Source: Fennellomyces sp. T-0311 (lineage: Eukaryota; Mucoromycota; Mucoromycetes; Mucorales; Lichtheimiaceae). From it: a stretch of DNA of 64,000 nt. How positions within the stretch are numbered: position 1 is the stretch's first letter; each line of letters starts with the position of its first letter. Of this stretch, positions 36,205 through 47,729 are shown piece after piece. The position numbers and the translations under genes were made by a program. The notes beneath the pieces were generated by a model. That model was not told the origin of the DNA. It saw nothing but the letters and a program-made list of their open reading frames with translations, and ran no database searches. The stretch covers positions 496,001 to 560,000 of the forward strand of contig JALLLT010000016.1 of assembly GCA_025266875.1 (NCBI GenBank). Direction: 5' to 3'.

Positions 36205-36729
36205 TTAAGCCTGCTTTTTCTTGCCTCCTCCTCCCCCTGCTTGTACGAGTCCTAAACCATCGACAGCACCTGCAATGCCGCTGAGGTCGGCTGTGGTTCC
36301 CGTGAATTGTGTGCCCAAACCGGCTTGATCAGAGGGTGGGATAGGATTAGCAGCAGATTGTAATGCCTCGGTCGCAAGTACAGCATTTGTCAAAGGCGGA
36401 TCTGTCTTTGCAGTAACCGGTGTTGTTACGCCTCCAGCGCTACCTGTTACTGTGTTCATTACACCACCCACTGGACCTGGAGGTGGTGCTTGCTCGCCTC
36501 GCTTTTTCCGTCGTGCAATAATCGCAACTTTTCCAATCGCACCACCGCCACCGGCTCCACCGGTTCCACCTCCCGCACCACTTAATAGGCTATCGACGTT
36601 GAGTTGAGGTACGGCCAAGTTCTGTACAAGTGGATTGCTTTGCGGTGCTGCTGGCTCATCCGGAATCGGAATCGCATGAGTTACTGCAAAGTAGATCGCA
36701 GCTGTGGCGACAATAGTATCAAAGCGCAT
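36205..36729 (-). CDS. small secreted protein SSP-2, Gly/Pro-rich
   Basis: Single exon, 174 residues. Signal peptide MRFDTIVATAAIYFAVTHA, then the Pro-rich start IPIPDEPAAPQ. A Gly tract (GAGGGTGGAGGGGA) and a polybasic stretch ARRKKRGEQ follow; the latter is a strong proprotein-processing site and splits the mature chain near its middle. It ends GGGGKKKQA. No cysteines, no known domain. A TATATATA at 36801-36808 lies about 75 bp upstream. The N-terminus resembles SSP-1 and SSP-4 (MRF start). Confidence 0.65.
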   Translation of the reverse strand: MRFDTIVATAAIYFAVTHAIPIPDEPAAPQSNPLVQNLAVPQLNVDSLLSGAGGGTGGAGGGGAIGKVAIIARRKKRGEQAPPPGPVGGVMNTVTGSAGGVTTPVTAKTDPPLTNAVLATEALQSAANPIPPSDQAGLGTQFTGTTADLSGIAGAVDGLGLVQAGGGGGKKKQA

Positions 36730-36800
36730 GCTTTTGTCAAAAGTATATGTTGAACGGGAAAAAGGTGTCCTTGTTGCAACACCGATGTACCTTTTCTCAG

Positions 36801-36808
36801 TATATATA
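36801..36808 (-). promoter_or_regulatory. TATA box of SSP-2
   Basis: TATATATA about 75 bp upstream of the SSP-2 ATG, followed by T/C-rich DNA on the far side. Confidence 0.45.
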
Positions 36809-37252
36809 CCGCTCGTGATTTTTTTTCTCCTCCACTCCCTTCATCTTTTTCTCCCCAGTTCTCTCATCTTGCTCCTGCATACGGCTATTTTCTGAACGAA
36901 ACTCAATCACTGGTTTCCAAGAAAACCTGGTACATTGTTTCCCCTAAAGGACAAGCAACTCCGCATTTTACGTTGCTATCAGGTTTACATTCTCCCTATC
37001 AACTCATCCTTTTGCCTCCTTAACAAATATGAGCAATAGTAGGTGATACGTACCGATTCCATTATGCATTAACGATAATAAAAGCTCTGTTGCCAAGAAG
37101 ATATCAAATTTGGACGATTATTAATACTATCCATTCAATTCGAAAGCAAGCATGACAAGATCTCATGGGGATATTATTTCGGCATAAGCCGAGGGAGCGA
37201 CTACTACATTTAAGATAGTTTTTGTAATAACTAACTATATTATGGAAGTAAA

Positions 37253-37660
37253 TTATGCTTCTTCCGGCCCAACAACACCCTCACTAACGCGACTTCCACG
37301 CTGGCCAAAAATTACACCGTCGCCTGTTTGACCAACGGTGTTGATGGTTGGATTGGCAGTGGTCTGAATGACAGGTTGGAAGAAAGTTCCGTGTGCTTGA
37401 GATCCTCCTCTGGATGCCGCTCTATTTTTCTCCTCGTCTTCTTCGACTTCCTGACCATCATCTCCGCCTTCTTCTTCGTCTCCTGCCACTCCATCCTCGT
37501 GCCTTCTAGCATCAAGAGTAATACGATGAGGCTGGAACCCGGTAGACTTTCGAATGATAATGCCATCTGTCTTCATGCCAATAGAACCATCGGGTTTTAT
37601 GGGGGCGGCGGTTGCTAACGTGGCAAAAAGTGCACAAGCGGCAATGAGTGTACAACGCAT
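37253..37660 (-). CDS. small secreted protein SSP-3, acidic
   Basis: Single exon, 135 residues. Signal peptide MRCTLIAACALFATLATAA, then PIKPDGSIG. A dibasic ARR site is followed by a highly acidic block (EEEGGDDGQEVEEDEE), then a Gln/Thr/Asn-rich tail ending VVGPEEA. The only cysteines are two inside the signal peptide. TATAAAAA at 37712-37719. No recognisable family. Confidence 0.65.
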   Translation of the reverse strand: MRCTLIAACALFATLATAAPIKPDGSIGMKTDGIIIRKSTGFQPHRITLDARRHEDGVAGDEEEGGDDGQEVEEDEEKNRAASRGGSQAHGTFFQPVIQTTANPTINTVGQTGDGVIFGQRGSRVSEGVVGPEEA

Positions 37661-37711
37661 GTCGAAAGAGAAAAAGACTTTGTCAACAGCAACTTTTTAC
37701 TTGTGTACTGC

Positions 37712-37719
37712 TTTTTATA
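37712..37719 (-). promoter_or_regulatory. TATA box of SSP-3
   Basis: TATAAAAA on the minus strand about 55 bp upstream of the SSP-3 ATG. Confidence 0.5.
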
Positions 37720-37799
37720 TGAAGGACGTACTCCTTTTCATTTTTTTACATGAGGATACACCAATGAAGATTTGTAAGTGCCTTTCTTAATGCAGTTTT

Positions 37800-38950
37800 T
37801 GCTTACTCCATCATATTTTCGCTTTACCACTGTAAGCATTTCACAAATTAACCTGTCAATTATGTACTTCCATAGATGTGCTACTCTGTTATAGAACAGT
37901 CAACATTTCATGGTGATTGAGAAAGCCTGGTTTTCACCCTGACCAGTGGCCTTAGTATTATGTGCTCCCCTATTGCACGGTTAGGTGGCCATCCCTCCTT
38001 TAGTAGCCAAATACCCTCAAGATACGTACGCAATCTGTAGCGTGTATCTCATCGAGACCATTCACATGCAAGTATACACACAAAAATTTAAACAATTTCG
38101 TCCAGTAATACCACTCTCTCAGTAGCCATATTCTAATGGTGTAAGCATTATTATAGTTTACGGCATCCGTAGAACAAATCTAGTAAGTATTGCTGACTAA
38201 AATCCATACTATCAAAAGCAACCTGTGTAGACTATAAACTTATCTTGTTTTCATTTAAAGGCCGGGTACTCTCCTTCAATAAACCTCCGTTTTTTGCCCT
38301 TGCAGCATCTTCTTTTTTCGACTAAGGGCAGCAACATGCTGATTGAAAAACGGGGCTCTAGTTATAATAGTAGTAGGCTCAACTTTGATACTGCTATTCA
38401 GCTGCATAATTAGAGAAAGCAGTATACAGATCGTTATATTGTCAGATAGACTAAACTTGAGATCAGTACTACGTTGTTCATTGATATATTATTGTACGTA
38501 TATGAGTAGCTTTTCTTTATTCCAGATCGGTACAAGTGAAAAAGAAATATGTCCAAGGGATGTTATGAGTCGTTATAACATCACCTGACAGCACGTCTAT
38601 ATCGCCATATCACACACGTACTAACATGATATCATTACAGTATAATACGTACGTATGCAGGTGAAGACTAGGAATAAGCAGCACATGCCTGGCATTTAAC
38701 TATATATGTAAGTATCCATATAAGATAGTGAATTCAATTGATATACGTGACTAATAGAGTCAAAGCTACATTTTACTACGTTCAACCAAGAAGTACACTT
38801 AAATTAAATAGACAACGAGAATTTAAATGGCAAAAGATAAGAGCAATTGCGAAATGTATTATAATGTATTTAAGGACTAAGGGAACTCGAACAAGCAGTA
38901 TATTTATCCTTTGGTCATACTAGCTAAGGGTATAAAGAATAGCATTATGC
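37800..38950. other. AT-rich spacer between SSP-3 and SSP-4
   Basis: About 1.1 kb of AT-rich DNA without supported genes. The small frames at 38343-38588 and 38738-38923 have hydrophobic or random composition and no start context. Confidence 0.5.
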
Positions 38951-38965
38951 AATGACAGTAAGGAT

Positions 38966-39505
38966 TTAAAGGCCACCAGTGACGGATTCGGTGACACCCT
39001 TCTTCTGCTGGTCACCCAAAGCAGATGATTCAACGCCGTTGACGGTTGCCCTGATGGGTGCAGCGGCTTGGAGCTTGCCATTATTACCGGTACTGCTAGT
39101 CACCTTTCCAGCGGTCTTATCGGCGAGCTTAGCAACGGGATCAGTGGCCTTCTGAACGGTACCAGCTTCTTCTCTAGCCGGGGCACCTTGTGTAGCACCT
39201 TTGCCAGCAGCAGGAGTAGTGGAGCGCTTGACAGGAATCGCAGGAGCACCGGGAACAACACCACTAACAGATTTTCCAACACCGGTACCACCTGCACCAC
39301 CAGCAACACTAGTAATACCGCCAAGTGTTCCAGTAGCAGAACCAAGACCACCTGCAGCCTTTGTAACATCAAGACCACCGGCAGCAGCACCGGGACCGGG
39401 AGTAGCGCCAGCAGCGGCGTCAGGACCAGCAGCACCAGCGGGAGCGGCTTGAACACCAGCAATAAGGCAGACGGCGGCGGCAACAGTAATCACAGAGAAA
39501 CGCAT
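38966..39505 (-). CDS. small secreted protein SSP-4, Ala/Gly-rich
   Basis: Single exon, 179 residues. Signal peptide MRFSVITVAAAVCLIAGVQA, then APAGAAGPDAAAGATPG. The chain is dominated by Ala, Gly, Thr and Val, with a dibasic site in PVKRSTTPAAGK about halfway and no cysteine after the signal. It uses few codon types (GCA, GGT, ACC), which suggests strong expression. TATAAATA at 39593-39600, about 90 bp upstream. No family recognised. Confidence 0.7.
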   Translation of the reverse strand: MRFSVITVAAAVCLIAGVQAAPAGAAGPDAAAGATPGPGAAAGGLDVTKAAGGLGSATGTLGGITSVAGGAGGTGVGKSVSGVVPGAPAIPVKRSTTPAAGKGATQGAPAREEAGTVQKATDPVAKLADKTAGKVTSSTGNNGKLQAAAPIRATVNGVESSALGDQQKKGVTESVTGGL

Positions 39506-39592
39506 ATTAGATGGTTGAGACTTTTGGAAACTCTTGAAAGTACAAGGGAAGAATTGGTAGTGAAGAAATTGATCCAGCCTTAATAATGGGGG

Positions 39593-39600
39593 TATTTATA
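39593..39600 (-). promoter_or_regulatory. TATA box of SSP-4
   Basis: TATAAATA followed at once by a C5 run on the gene strand, about 90 bp upstream of the SSP-4 ATG. Confidence 0.5.
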
Positions 39601-40903
39601 TTCTTTTTTGTTTACTAAGTTGCTCCTTCTTCTGATGTATCCAATAATCATAGTCTGATGCTTTTCGCCCTATACAAAGGAGATGGGCAAGAGAGGGGAG
39701 GGGGCTGATGAGGGGTGAAGCAAGATTTCGTTCCGCGAGAAAAAAAAGTAGGAAGGGAGCGCATAAAGAAGATAAGCGCTAAACCAAATGTGCTTACCTA
39801 CCGTCTTCTCGAGTGCCAATTCTTTGTGAGGGTAAAAACCGTGCAATAGATAGTCTTCCAGAAAGTTTATTGCTCTCTTTACATTACCTCCTTATTAAGC
39901 TATGTATCCAAAGAGATTCAACCCCTTATAGGGGAAAACGGTAGTCTTACTTCACACGAGAGTGCCTGAAAGTAAGGTGAACATCCCTTGTGTACTGCAA
40001 TAGTTATATAGCTAATTGACTTCAATATAAGTTATACTACTGCTAGAAATATAGTAAACTCGTGAAAATTTTACTACGAATAGAAAACAGAGTTTATCCA
40101 TTTTACTACATGTAATACGGAGGAAATCATTATCGTAACTTCACAGTTTGCACAGGCTACGACTGATGCTTAATGTGGCGCAAGAAGATTCCGAACTCCT
40201 TGGCGGGAGCGATGGTGGAGCAAACTAGTGTTTTACGCCGGTATACAGCTTGTCATAATCGTAGTAATCACGCAGATGAATGCTAGTGCTCCCTAACGGC
40301 AATGCAGGTAGCCCCTCGACCCCGAAAGACGACTTGCTCCTCATCAACGTTGTGATTACTGTAATAATTCATTCAAGTGATATCAACGCGGGAAACGAGG
40401 AGCATCGCGAGAAAATAAGAATATATTTAATTATATGATATTTCCGCCGTCAATATTATCTCGTAAAGGAGGGAGATCTACCAAATGCTTTGCAGATGAC
40501 GGGAGATCCAACTCACAAAACTTATTGTTTGCCACCAGGTGGTTACGATAGAAATCTGAGTTATCGTAATACATATTGCTGTGACACTCCGGTGCGTTAC
40601 TTATGCATAGATGCCGTTGACTACATGCCTTGTACTGCAGGAACAGTATCCCCTTGCAGTATCTTCGGTCTGTTCTTGGTCTTGACTGAGTTTGCTCTTG
40701 AGGATCGTCGTCAGGATTCCTTCCCTTGTTATCGCATTAAAAAAAAAAGAGATTTTAGGATCCAAGAAAAAAAGGGGGGTGGATAAAGGATCGGTTTCAT
40801 GGAAAGATCGGTTTCCATGACGAAGCGTAGCCACTCTCCGCAGCAAGGTACCTAGTGACGATTCGGTCTCCGTTCCGAACTTACCTTCAACAGTATTCCC
40901 GGT
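39601..40903. other. intergenic region between SSP-4 and DTD1
   Basis: 1.3 kb. It contains the inverted repeat CCCCTTATAGGGG at 39922-39934 (two head-to-head stress-response-type CCCCT/AGGGG elements). At 40225-40600 short frames on the minus strand look protein-like but do not assemble into a gene. Nothing else is supported. Confidence 0.45.
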
Positions 40904-41658
40904 ATGAGAGCAGTACTGCAGCGTGTTGCCCGAGCAAGTGTTACTGGTGAGTCAGGGCAAACGTGGACAGGGGTTACTCCTAGTTGACAGGAACTGACGA
41001 CATTGTTTAGTGGATCAGCAGGTTGTTGGTTCCATTCAAAAAGGTGTCTGCGTCCTTGTGGGCATTGGTACAGATGACACCGAGAAGGATGTCGACTACA
41101 TTGTCAACAAGATTCTTAACATCCGAGTATTTGACGATGATCAGGGGATCATGTGGAAAAAAGGAGTCAAGGAGCTAGGGCTTGAAGTGTTGTGCGGTAA
41201 GGCGGTTACGGGACGGGAAAAAACAACCACAAACTTACAGTGCGGCGATAGTTTCACAGTTCACCCTTCAAGGCAAAACCGTGAAAGGTAAATGCAGGTC
41301 CCCCAAGCAACGTTATTGGCAATAGAGTGAAATTCAACCATGTTTTCGATTTAGGCAACAAGCCGGACTTTCACGGAGCAATGAAGACGGAACAGGCAAA
41401 GGCAATGTACGAGAAATTCCTCGCTAAATTGGGTCAGGCTTACGATCCATCCAAAATCAAAGGTATGGCAGCGAACAGCGCGTGCTTATGTGAGCTAATC
41501 CTTTCACAGATGGTGTTTTCGGGGCAATGATGCTGGTGGACATAGCCAATGATGGTAAGTTGAAGTGATTGATCACAAAGCAATAATAACATGCATATTA
41601 CATATTAGGGCCAGTGACACTCCAGCTCGACTCCAGAAAGTTCAGTTATGACTTGTAA
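40904..41658 (+). CDS. DTD1: D-aminoacyl-tRNA deacylase
   Basis: Exons 40904..40946, 41011..41196, 41252..41287, 41355..41462, 41510..41554 and 41609..41658, 155 residues. The start MRAVLQRVARASV, the SQFTL motif and the NDGPVT motif (the two DTD active-site signatures) are all present, and the length equals the family norm (about 150). The enzyme hydrolyses D-aminoacyl-tRNAs, and glycine mischarged on tRNA-Ala, in the cytosol. The SQFTL motif is on a 36-nt exon whose acceptor (GATAG) was found from the motif; an upstream TTACAG would break the frame. An active enzyme is expected. Confidence 0.93.
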
Positions 41659-41807
41659 TCGTGTCACAAATTGCTGCTGTCAAATTCCTCCGTCACGTGG
41701 CGCGGTAGATTTGTCTTTTAATTTTGCTTGTGGTTCCAATCAGTAGCAGTTTCCTTATGTGTAGATAAAGATGCAGTAAGCATTTTTGGTACAATGTATC
41801 ATCGCGT

Positions 41808-43721
<1,914 letters not shown>

Positions 43722-44178
43722 TTCGGATGGAAAGTAAAAGCAAAGCTGCAACTGAATTATGCTCGTCTGCTTGTATTTCCACGCTCGAGAAAAAAAATTA
43801 ATGCTTATTAGCTTGGCTGGATCACTCCAGAATACTTGCCGTCTATCTTCGAGGGTAGTGCAACTAAGACGGTGCTATGCTATTTGTATGCCCGAGTATT
43901 CATATTGGATGTCGTTATGGTAATTCATCTCACGTTATGGTTAGTTTGTAGTCAAATATTGACAACATATGCATGGTCGAATAAAAGAACATCTCACTTA
44001 TCGTGTAGTTAGCACTGGCTCTTGAAGTCCTTATGATTATGCTTGACGCACACGATTAAATGGCTTTAGTTAAGGCACCCAGGTTCAGGAAATAGGAAAT
44101 GCTTAAATAGAGTTACAACTATGTTTGGATAAAGAAACAAAGAAATGGGAATAAAGAAGTGTCACGAAAGAAGAGCTT
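43722..44178. other. intergenic promoter region of the helicase
   Basis: 457 bp between the helicase ATG and the stop of the upstream pseudokinase gene on the same strand. AT-rich, with no ORF of note and no clear TATA box. Confidence 0.45.
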
Positions 44179-46022
44179 TCAGAATTCGCCAGGCCAGTTG
44201 CTGGCATCAAAGGGGGTGTTGCGGAATGGAAGGCTGATGAATGGATCGGTGGACGGCAACGATCTGAAGGCATAGACTCTGGAAGCCGTCATCATCTGTG
44301 TTTCCTTTTCAGCTATAGATGAATTAATGCGCAGGCGTTCACCGTTCACAGCAGTGAACTGATTAGACGACCAGCGTTCTTGGTGGGCCTTGCATTCTGC
44401 TCTCCGGCGGGTTGCATAGGCTACCCACTGTTTCTGGTGAATTTGCATCTGATCCGACTGAGGCGACACTGTGTACTTGCGCGCGATGAGTCCAATCTCT
44501 TCCGCTGTTGGTCGATTCTCAGGACATGGCTCGAGACACGCCATCGTCAGATCCTGATACCATTCAGGTACACCAGGAACTGGTTCTATCCGATAGACGC
44601 CTGGGGCATCGAAAAGCACTTCTGGCGCTGGAAACTCGACGCCCGAGATCATTTGCCACATGATAATGCCGAGCGAATACACATCGGATTTCTCGGTATA
44701 TATTCCGTCTCGCACCTCGGGCGCAATGTAGGGTATCCGACCTAGTTGCCTCCCATCTCAGTATATCCCATCCCATTGCCCTCCTCCCCCAAGCTCCCTA
44801 CCGTAATGGCCCATGGAAGACTTGGTGACATCCGTCGCCTGGTTAGACGCAGTCGAAAAACGAAAGTCCACCAAAAAATAGTCATCCTCTGCACAAAGGA
44901 TGTTACCAGGATGTATGTTGCGATGACACATCCCAATCTCATCGTGTAGACTGGCCAAGTTGAATGCGAGGCGTATGATGATATCTGTTGCGCTGACCAT
45001 ATCCAAGCCGAATTGGACGGGCTTGCTGATCCGATGCTCCAGATTCCCGTTTTCAGCGAGCGTCGCAATCATCAACAGATCACCTGTGCTTTCACACACA
45101 GTGATGCCATGGAACAGCAGCGCCAAGAAAGCTCTGGACTGAACTATAATCTAAGCGTACAAAAATAAGGTTACTGACAAAATACAGGGCAAAAGCCAGT
45201 GTGCACCGCGATCTCACCTCATTTAGAATCTTTTCGTCAACCACCTTAATCGCCACTGGCCGATGACGTACGCCGAACTGCTGTCCCGTATCTGATACAT
45301 CATAGAGTAATGCAATGTTTGCAGCATAGACCGCCGAGAAACCACCTGAGCCAACCAATACTAGATCCGAAAACCACTGCCATGGATACCAGCGCATGTA
45401 TCTTGCCAGATCATACTTATAAATAGCATCCAACGACTTGCGGCTCTTCGGATGGAATGAATTCACGATCTTCTCCGTGTCACCGTGCGCCAACTCTGCA
45501 ATGCTTTCATATGACAACGCTTGTCGCCACGCTATATTCCAGTGCTGTGTGCGATAACATATTGCTATGAGTTCCATGATCCTTTGCCCGTCATAATATC
45601 TCGTACCCAATGGTTATCAAAGCTGACATTGCTCGAATGGTATAGGGAAATAGTGTCATTGTAGAGCTGCTGTATGGCGGCCTGCACGGGGATGGTTGAG
45701 TTTTCGCTTGCCTCGAGGAAATTCAGGCCAAATTCCTTTGGGTACTGCTGGACCAGCCGATGAATCGCCTGAATTGTCTTGTGCACGAGATGTGACTTTA
45801 CGATTTCTTGCTGGTATTGATGGGCAGGGTCATTGCGGTTTCGGTATCCCAAGTCCATTCTCGTCGGTGCGTACTTACGCAACAGCCCACTTTTGTTCTT
45901 TGCGGGATTTGCTCAGGGTCAATCTTTAACCGAGAATACAGATGGTATCTTGAAAATTTTTTATCTATCTCTGGTGTTTTATCAGTTACTGCAAGTGGGT
46001 TATCGTATCGACAAATCGCCAT
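44179..46022 (-). CDS. protein kinase-like protein, predicted pseudokinase
   Basis: Exons (minus) 46022..45879, 45810..45607, 45544..45218, 45150..44802 and 44741..44179, 528 residues. The N-terminal ~160 residues are helical (HKTIQAIHRLVQQYPKEFGL). The kinase domain shows a Gly loop (VLVGSGGFSAVYAA) and a VAIK lysine, then CHRNIHPGNIL where HRD/HxDxxxxN is expected, LVDFRFS where DFG is expected, YIAPEV, and DVYSLGIIMWQM. So the catalytic Asp is Asn and DFG is DFR, while the Lys, the metal-binding Asn and the first DFG Asp remain. It resembles the expanded TKL-like kinases of early-diverging fungi. It probably binds nucleotide but phosphorylates weakly or not at all. The C-terminal ~110 residues have no domain. 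Confidence 0.8.
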
Positions 46023-46642
46023 GATATGGATATGGCTATGAAACAGAGTGCCATGAACACATAATAACACAGAGTAACGCATGGTGTACATCCCAAGTCA
46101 TCCGTCAAGAAGCGGGAGAAAAAAAAACATCGGACCCAAATGGCTACGGATCCGAAAAGCCATCTGGACTACTACTGGTGTCGATCAGACAATTTAACAC
46201 TTCGGAGACAAAACGCTAATTCAGTCAATATGATGTGCCTTGTCCTCTTGAATGAATGTGACACGAGTCCAAGCTTTCTGCAGCTCATGGAGTGGCAAGC
46301 ACCTAATATTTTTTCTGCATGGCTTAAAATGGAAAACTGTGGACAGTAATAGTGCCCAGCATCAAAATGCAATGTTTGCGTCGCACAGATGCCAGCGATG
46401 ATGACAAGCAGTAGTGTGTTGCTGCCAACCTTGTATGCGGTCACCATGCCAACAATGTCGGGATCCACATAGTAACGGAAAAAGAATTCTCGGTTTCTTT
46501 CACGGCACCGATCGCTGCGGATACAATAAATACTGGTTACTACCATGCAGCATATGATTGCAATTACCTATAAATAATAATAAAACACCAAGCATGAAAA
46601 GTAATATGACCGGCCGTTTCTTTCGGAGTGGCTGCGTTGGGT

Positions 46643-46807
46643 TCACAACGGTGACTCAAACTGTTCTAGAGCGTATCGCTTGCGAGATGTCATGGCACCG
46701 TCATTTCTCACTACAATGTGTCGTGCGTGAGAGACGCCATTACGGTATGACAAACCGCAAGCAAAAGATGTAAAGAAGGCAAGTGTAACCCAGAAAATCG
46801 GGTTCAT
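46643..46807 (-). CDS. candidate short membrane/secreted protein, possibly frameshifted
   Basis: A 54-codon ATG frame begins with a signal-anchor-like stretch (MNPIFWVTLAFFTSFACG) and ends in basic sequence and a stop. Just downstream, in another frame, there is PLRKKRPVILLFMLGVLLLF and, after a consensus intron (46584..46532 region), GAVKETENSFSVTMW. Together they would make a small two-helix membrane protein broken by a one-base shift. I cannot tell a frameshift from an unseen intron. Low confidence. Confidence 0.25.
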   Translation of the reverse strand: MNPIFWVTLAFFTSFACGLSYRNGVSHARHIVVRNDGAMTSRKRYALEQFESPL

Positions 46808-47401
46808 GTCATTATTACAAACATATTAGAGTACAAAATGGGCTGTTGCGCGCAGTTGACGGAAACAAAAGTGGGGTCCTACGGCGATCCCGATTCACGC
46901 CATTGGCAACCCGATCCAGACACCATGTTTCTCCTTTCCATTCCATTTGGTTTCCTTCTGCTTCCTTCATCTTCCACAGCACACACTGAAGTAATACCAT
47001 TTCTTGTCACCTCTTAAGCAGAATGTTGTGCATGGGGGGAGTACGTGAAACATGGGCTGATGTTGGATTACCAATGAACAAAAAATTATAGCTTGTGGTC
47101 CGTGCCAAATGTTAAGGGCCTCATTTCAATAGATTCTCGAACGTCTCCATGACTGTTGTTGGGGGACCATAGCAACTCAATGAGTGGGCAGGTTTGAGAT
47201 GGAGTGTGTAAATGTGTAACACTCTGGGCATGACACCCCCACGTGTGTTGGCAATAAGTGAATTTGCCGATCTCGACCCACTCAAGAAATCAAATTACCT
47301 TTTGATAGTGGTTCTGTTACACCGCCCAGCCCTTCGCCTGCTCGGTGACTTATTTTTTTTTTGCCGCCTTTGTTCTCCCCCCCCCACCCTTCTTGATCCT
47401 C

Positions 47402-47409
47402 TATAAAAG
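47402..47409 (+). promoter_or_regulatory. TATA box of the zinc-knuckle gene
   Basis: TATAAAAG 162 bp before the ATG at 47571, preceded by a C9 run and followed by a strongly C/T-rich leader. A CACGTG E-box lies further upstream near 47240. Confidence 0.55.
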
Positions 47410-47570
47410 ACAGTACCTGCTGGACAAAAAGTTCCCGCTTTCTCTTTCTCTGCCCAACATTTACCAAGCCATCCGATTTTATAATCGTTTATATTTTCTC
47501 TTTTAAGCCTTTTTTTACTCACACCTACGCTTTACAAGAACGAGAAACGACACGCACTTAAGAGCCAACT

Positions 47571-47729
47571 ATGTCCTGCTGCCACACCAACAAACGAAAA
47601 GTCACCGGAACTATGGTGAACACCGCATCAAAAACCATTGTGCACGTCTGCAACGCGGCTTCGAACAAACTCTGCTACCTCTGTGGCTCGACAAAGCACG
47701 CATCATCGGATTGCCCACTTTACGCATGA
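47571..47729 (+). CDS. 52-residue zinc-knuckle microprotein
   Basis: A single short frame from ATG to TGA. Its C-terminal part contains CYLCGSTKHASSDC, an exact C-x2-C-x4-H-x4-C zinc knuckle, the single-strand nucleic-acid-binding motif of the CCHC class. The N-terminal half is basic and Thr/Asn-rich (NKRKVTGTMVNTASKTIV) with CC at positions 3-4. A good TATA box and a pyrimidine-rich leader precede it, and a long T-rich region follows. No other coding sequence is within 800 bp upstream or 3 kb downstream. It could be a stand-alone RNA-binding peptide or the remnant of a Gag-like protein; no polymerase or LTR is seen nearby. Confidence 0.5.
   Translation: MSCCHTNKRKVTGTMVNTASKTIVHVCNAASNKLCYLCGSTKHASSDCPLYA

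Noticed and set aside
39901..40400. Possible tRNA gene from GATTCAACCCC-like sequence
   Set aside because: No matching A box, acceptor stem or anticodon arm could be folded around it.
40496..40786. Cys-containing plus-strand frame of about 97 codons
   Set aside because: It ends in poly-Lys/Gly from simple sequence, has no signal peptide, and overlaps protein-like minus-strand frames; evidence is insufficient for a gene.
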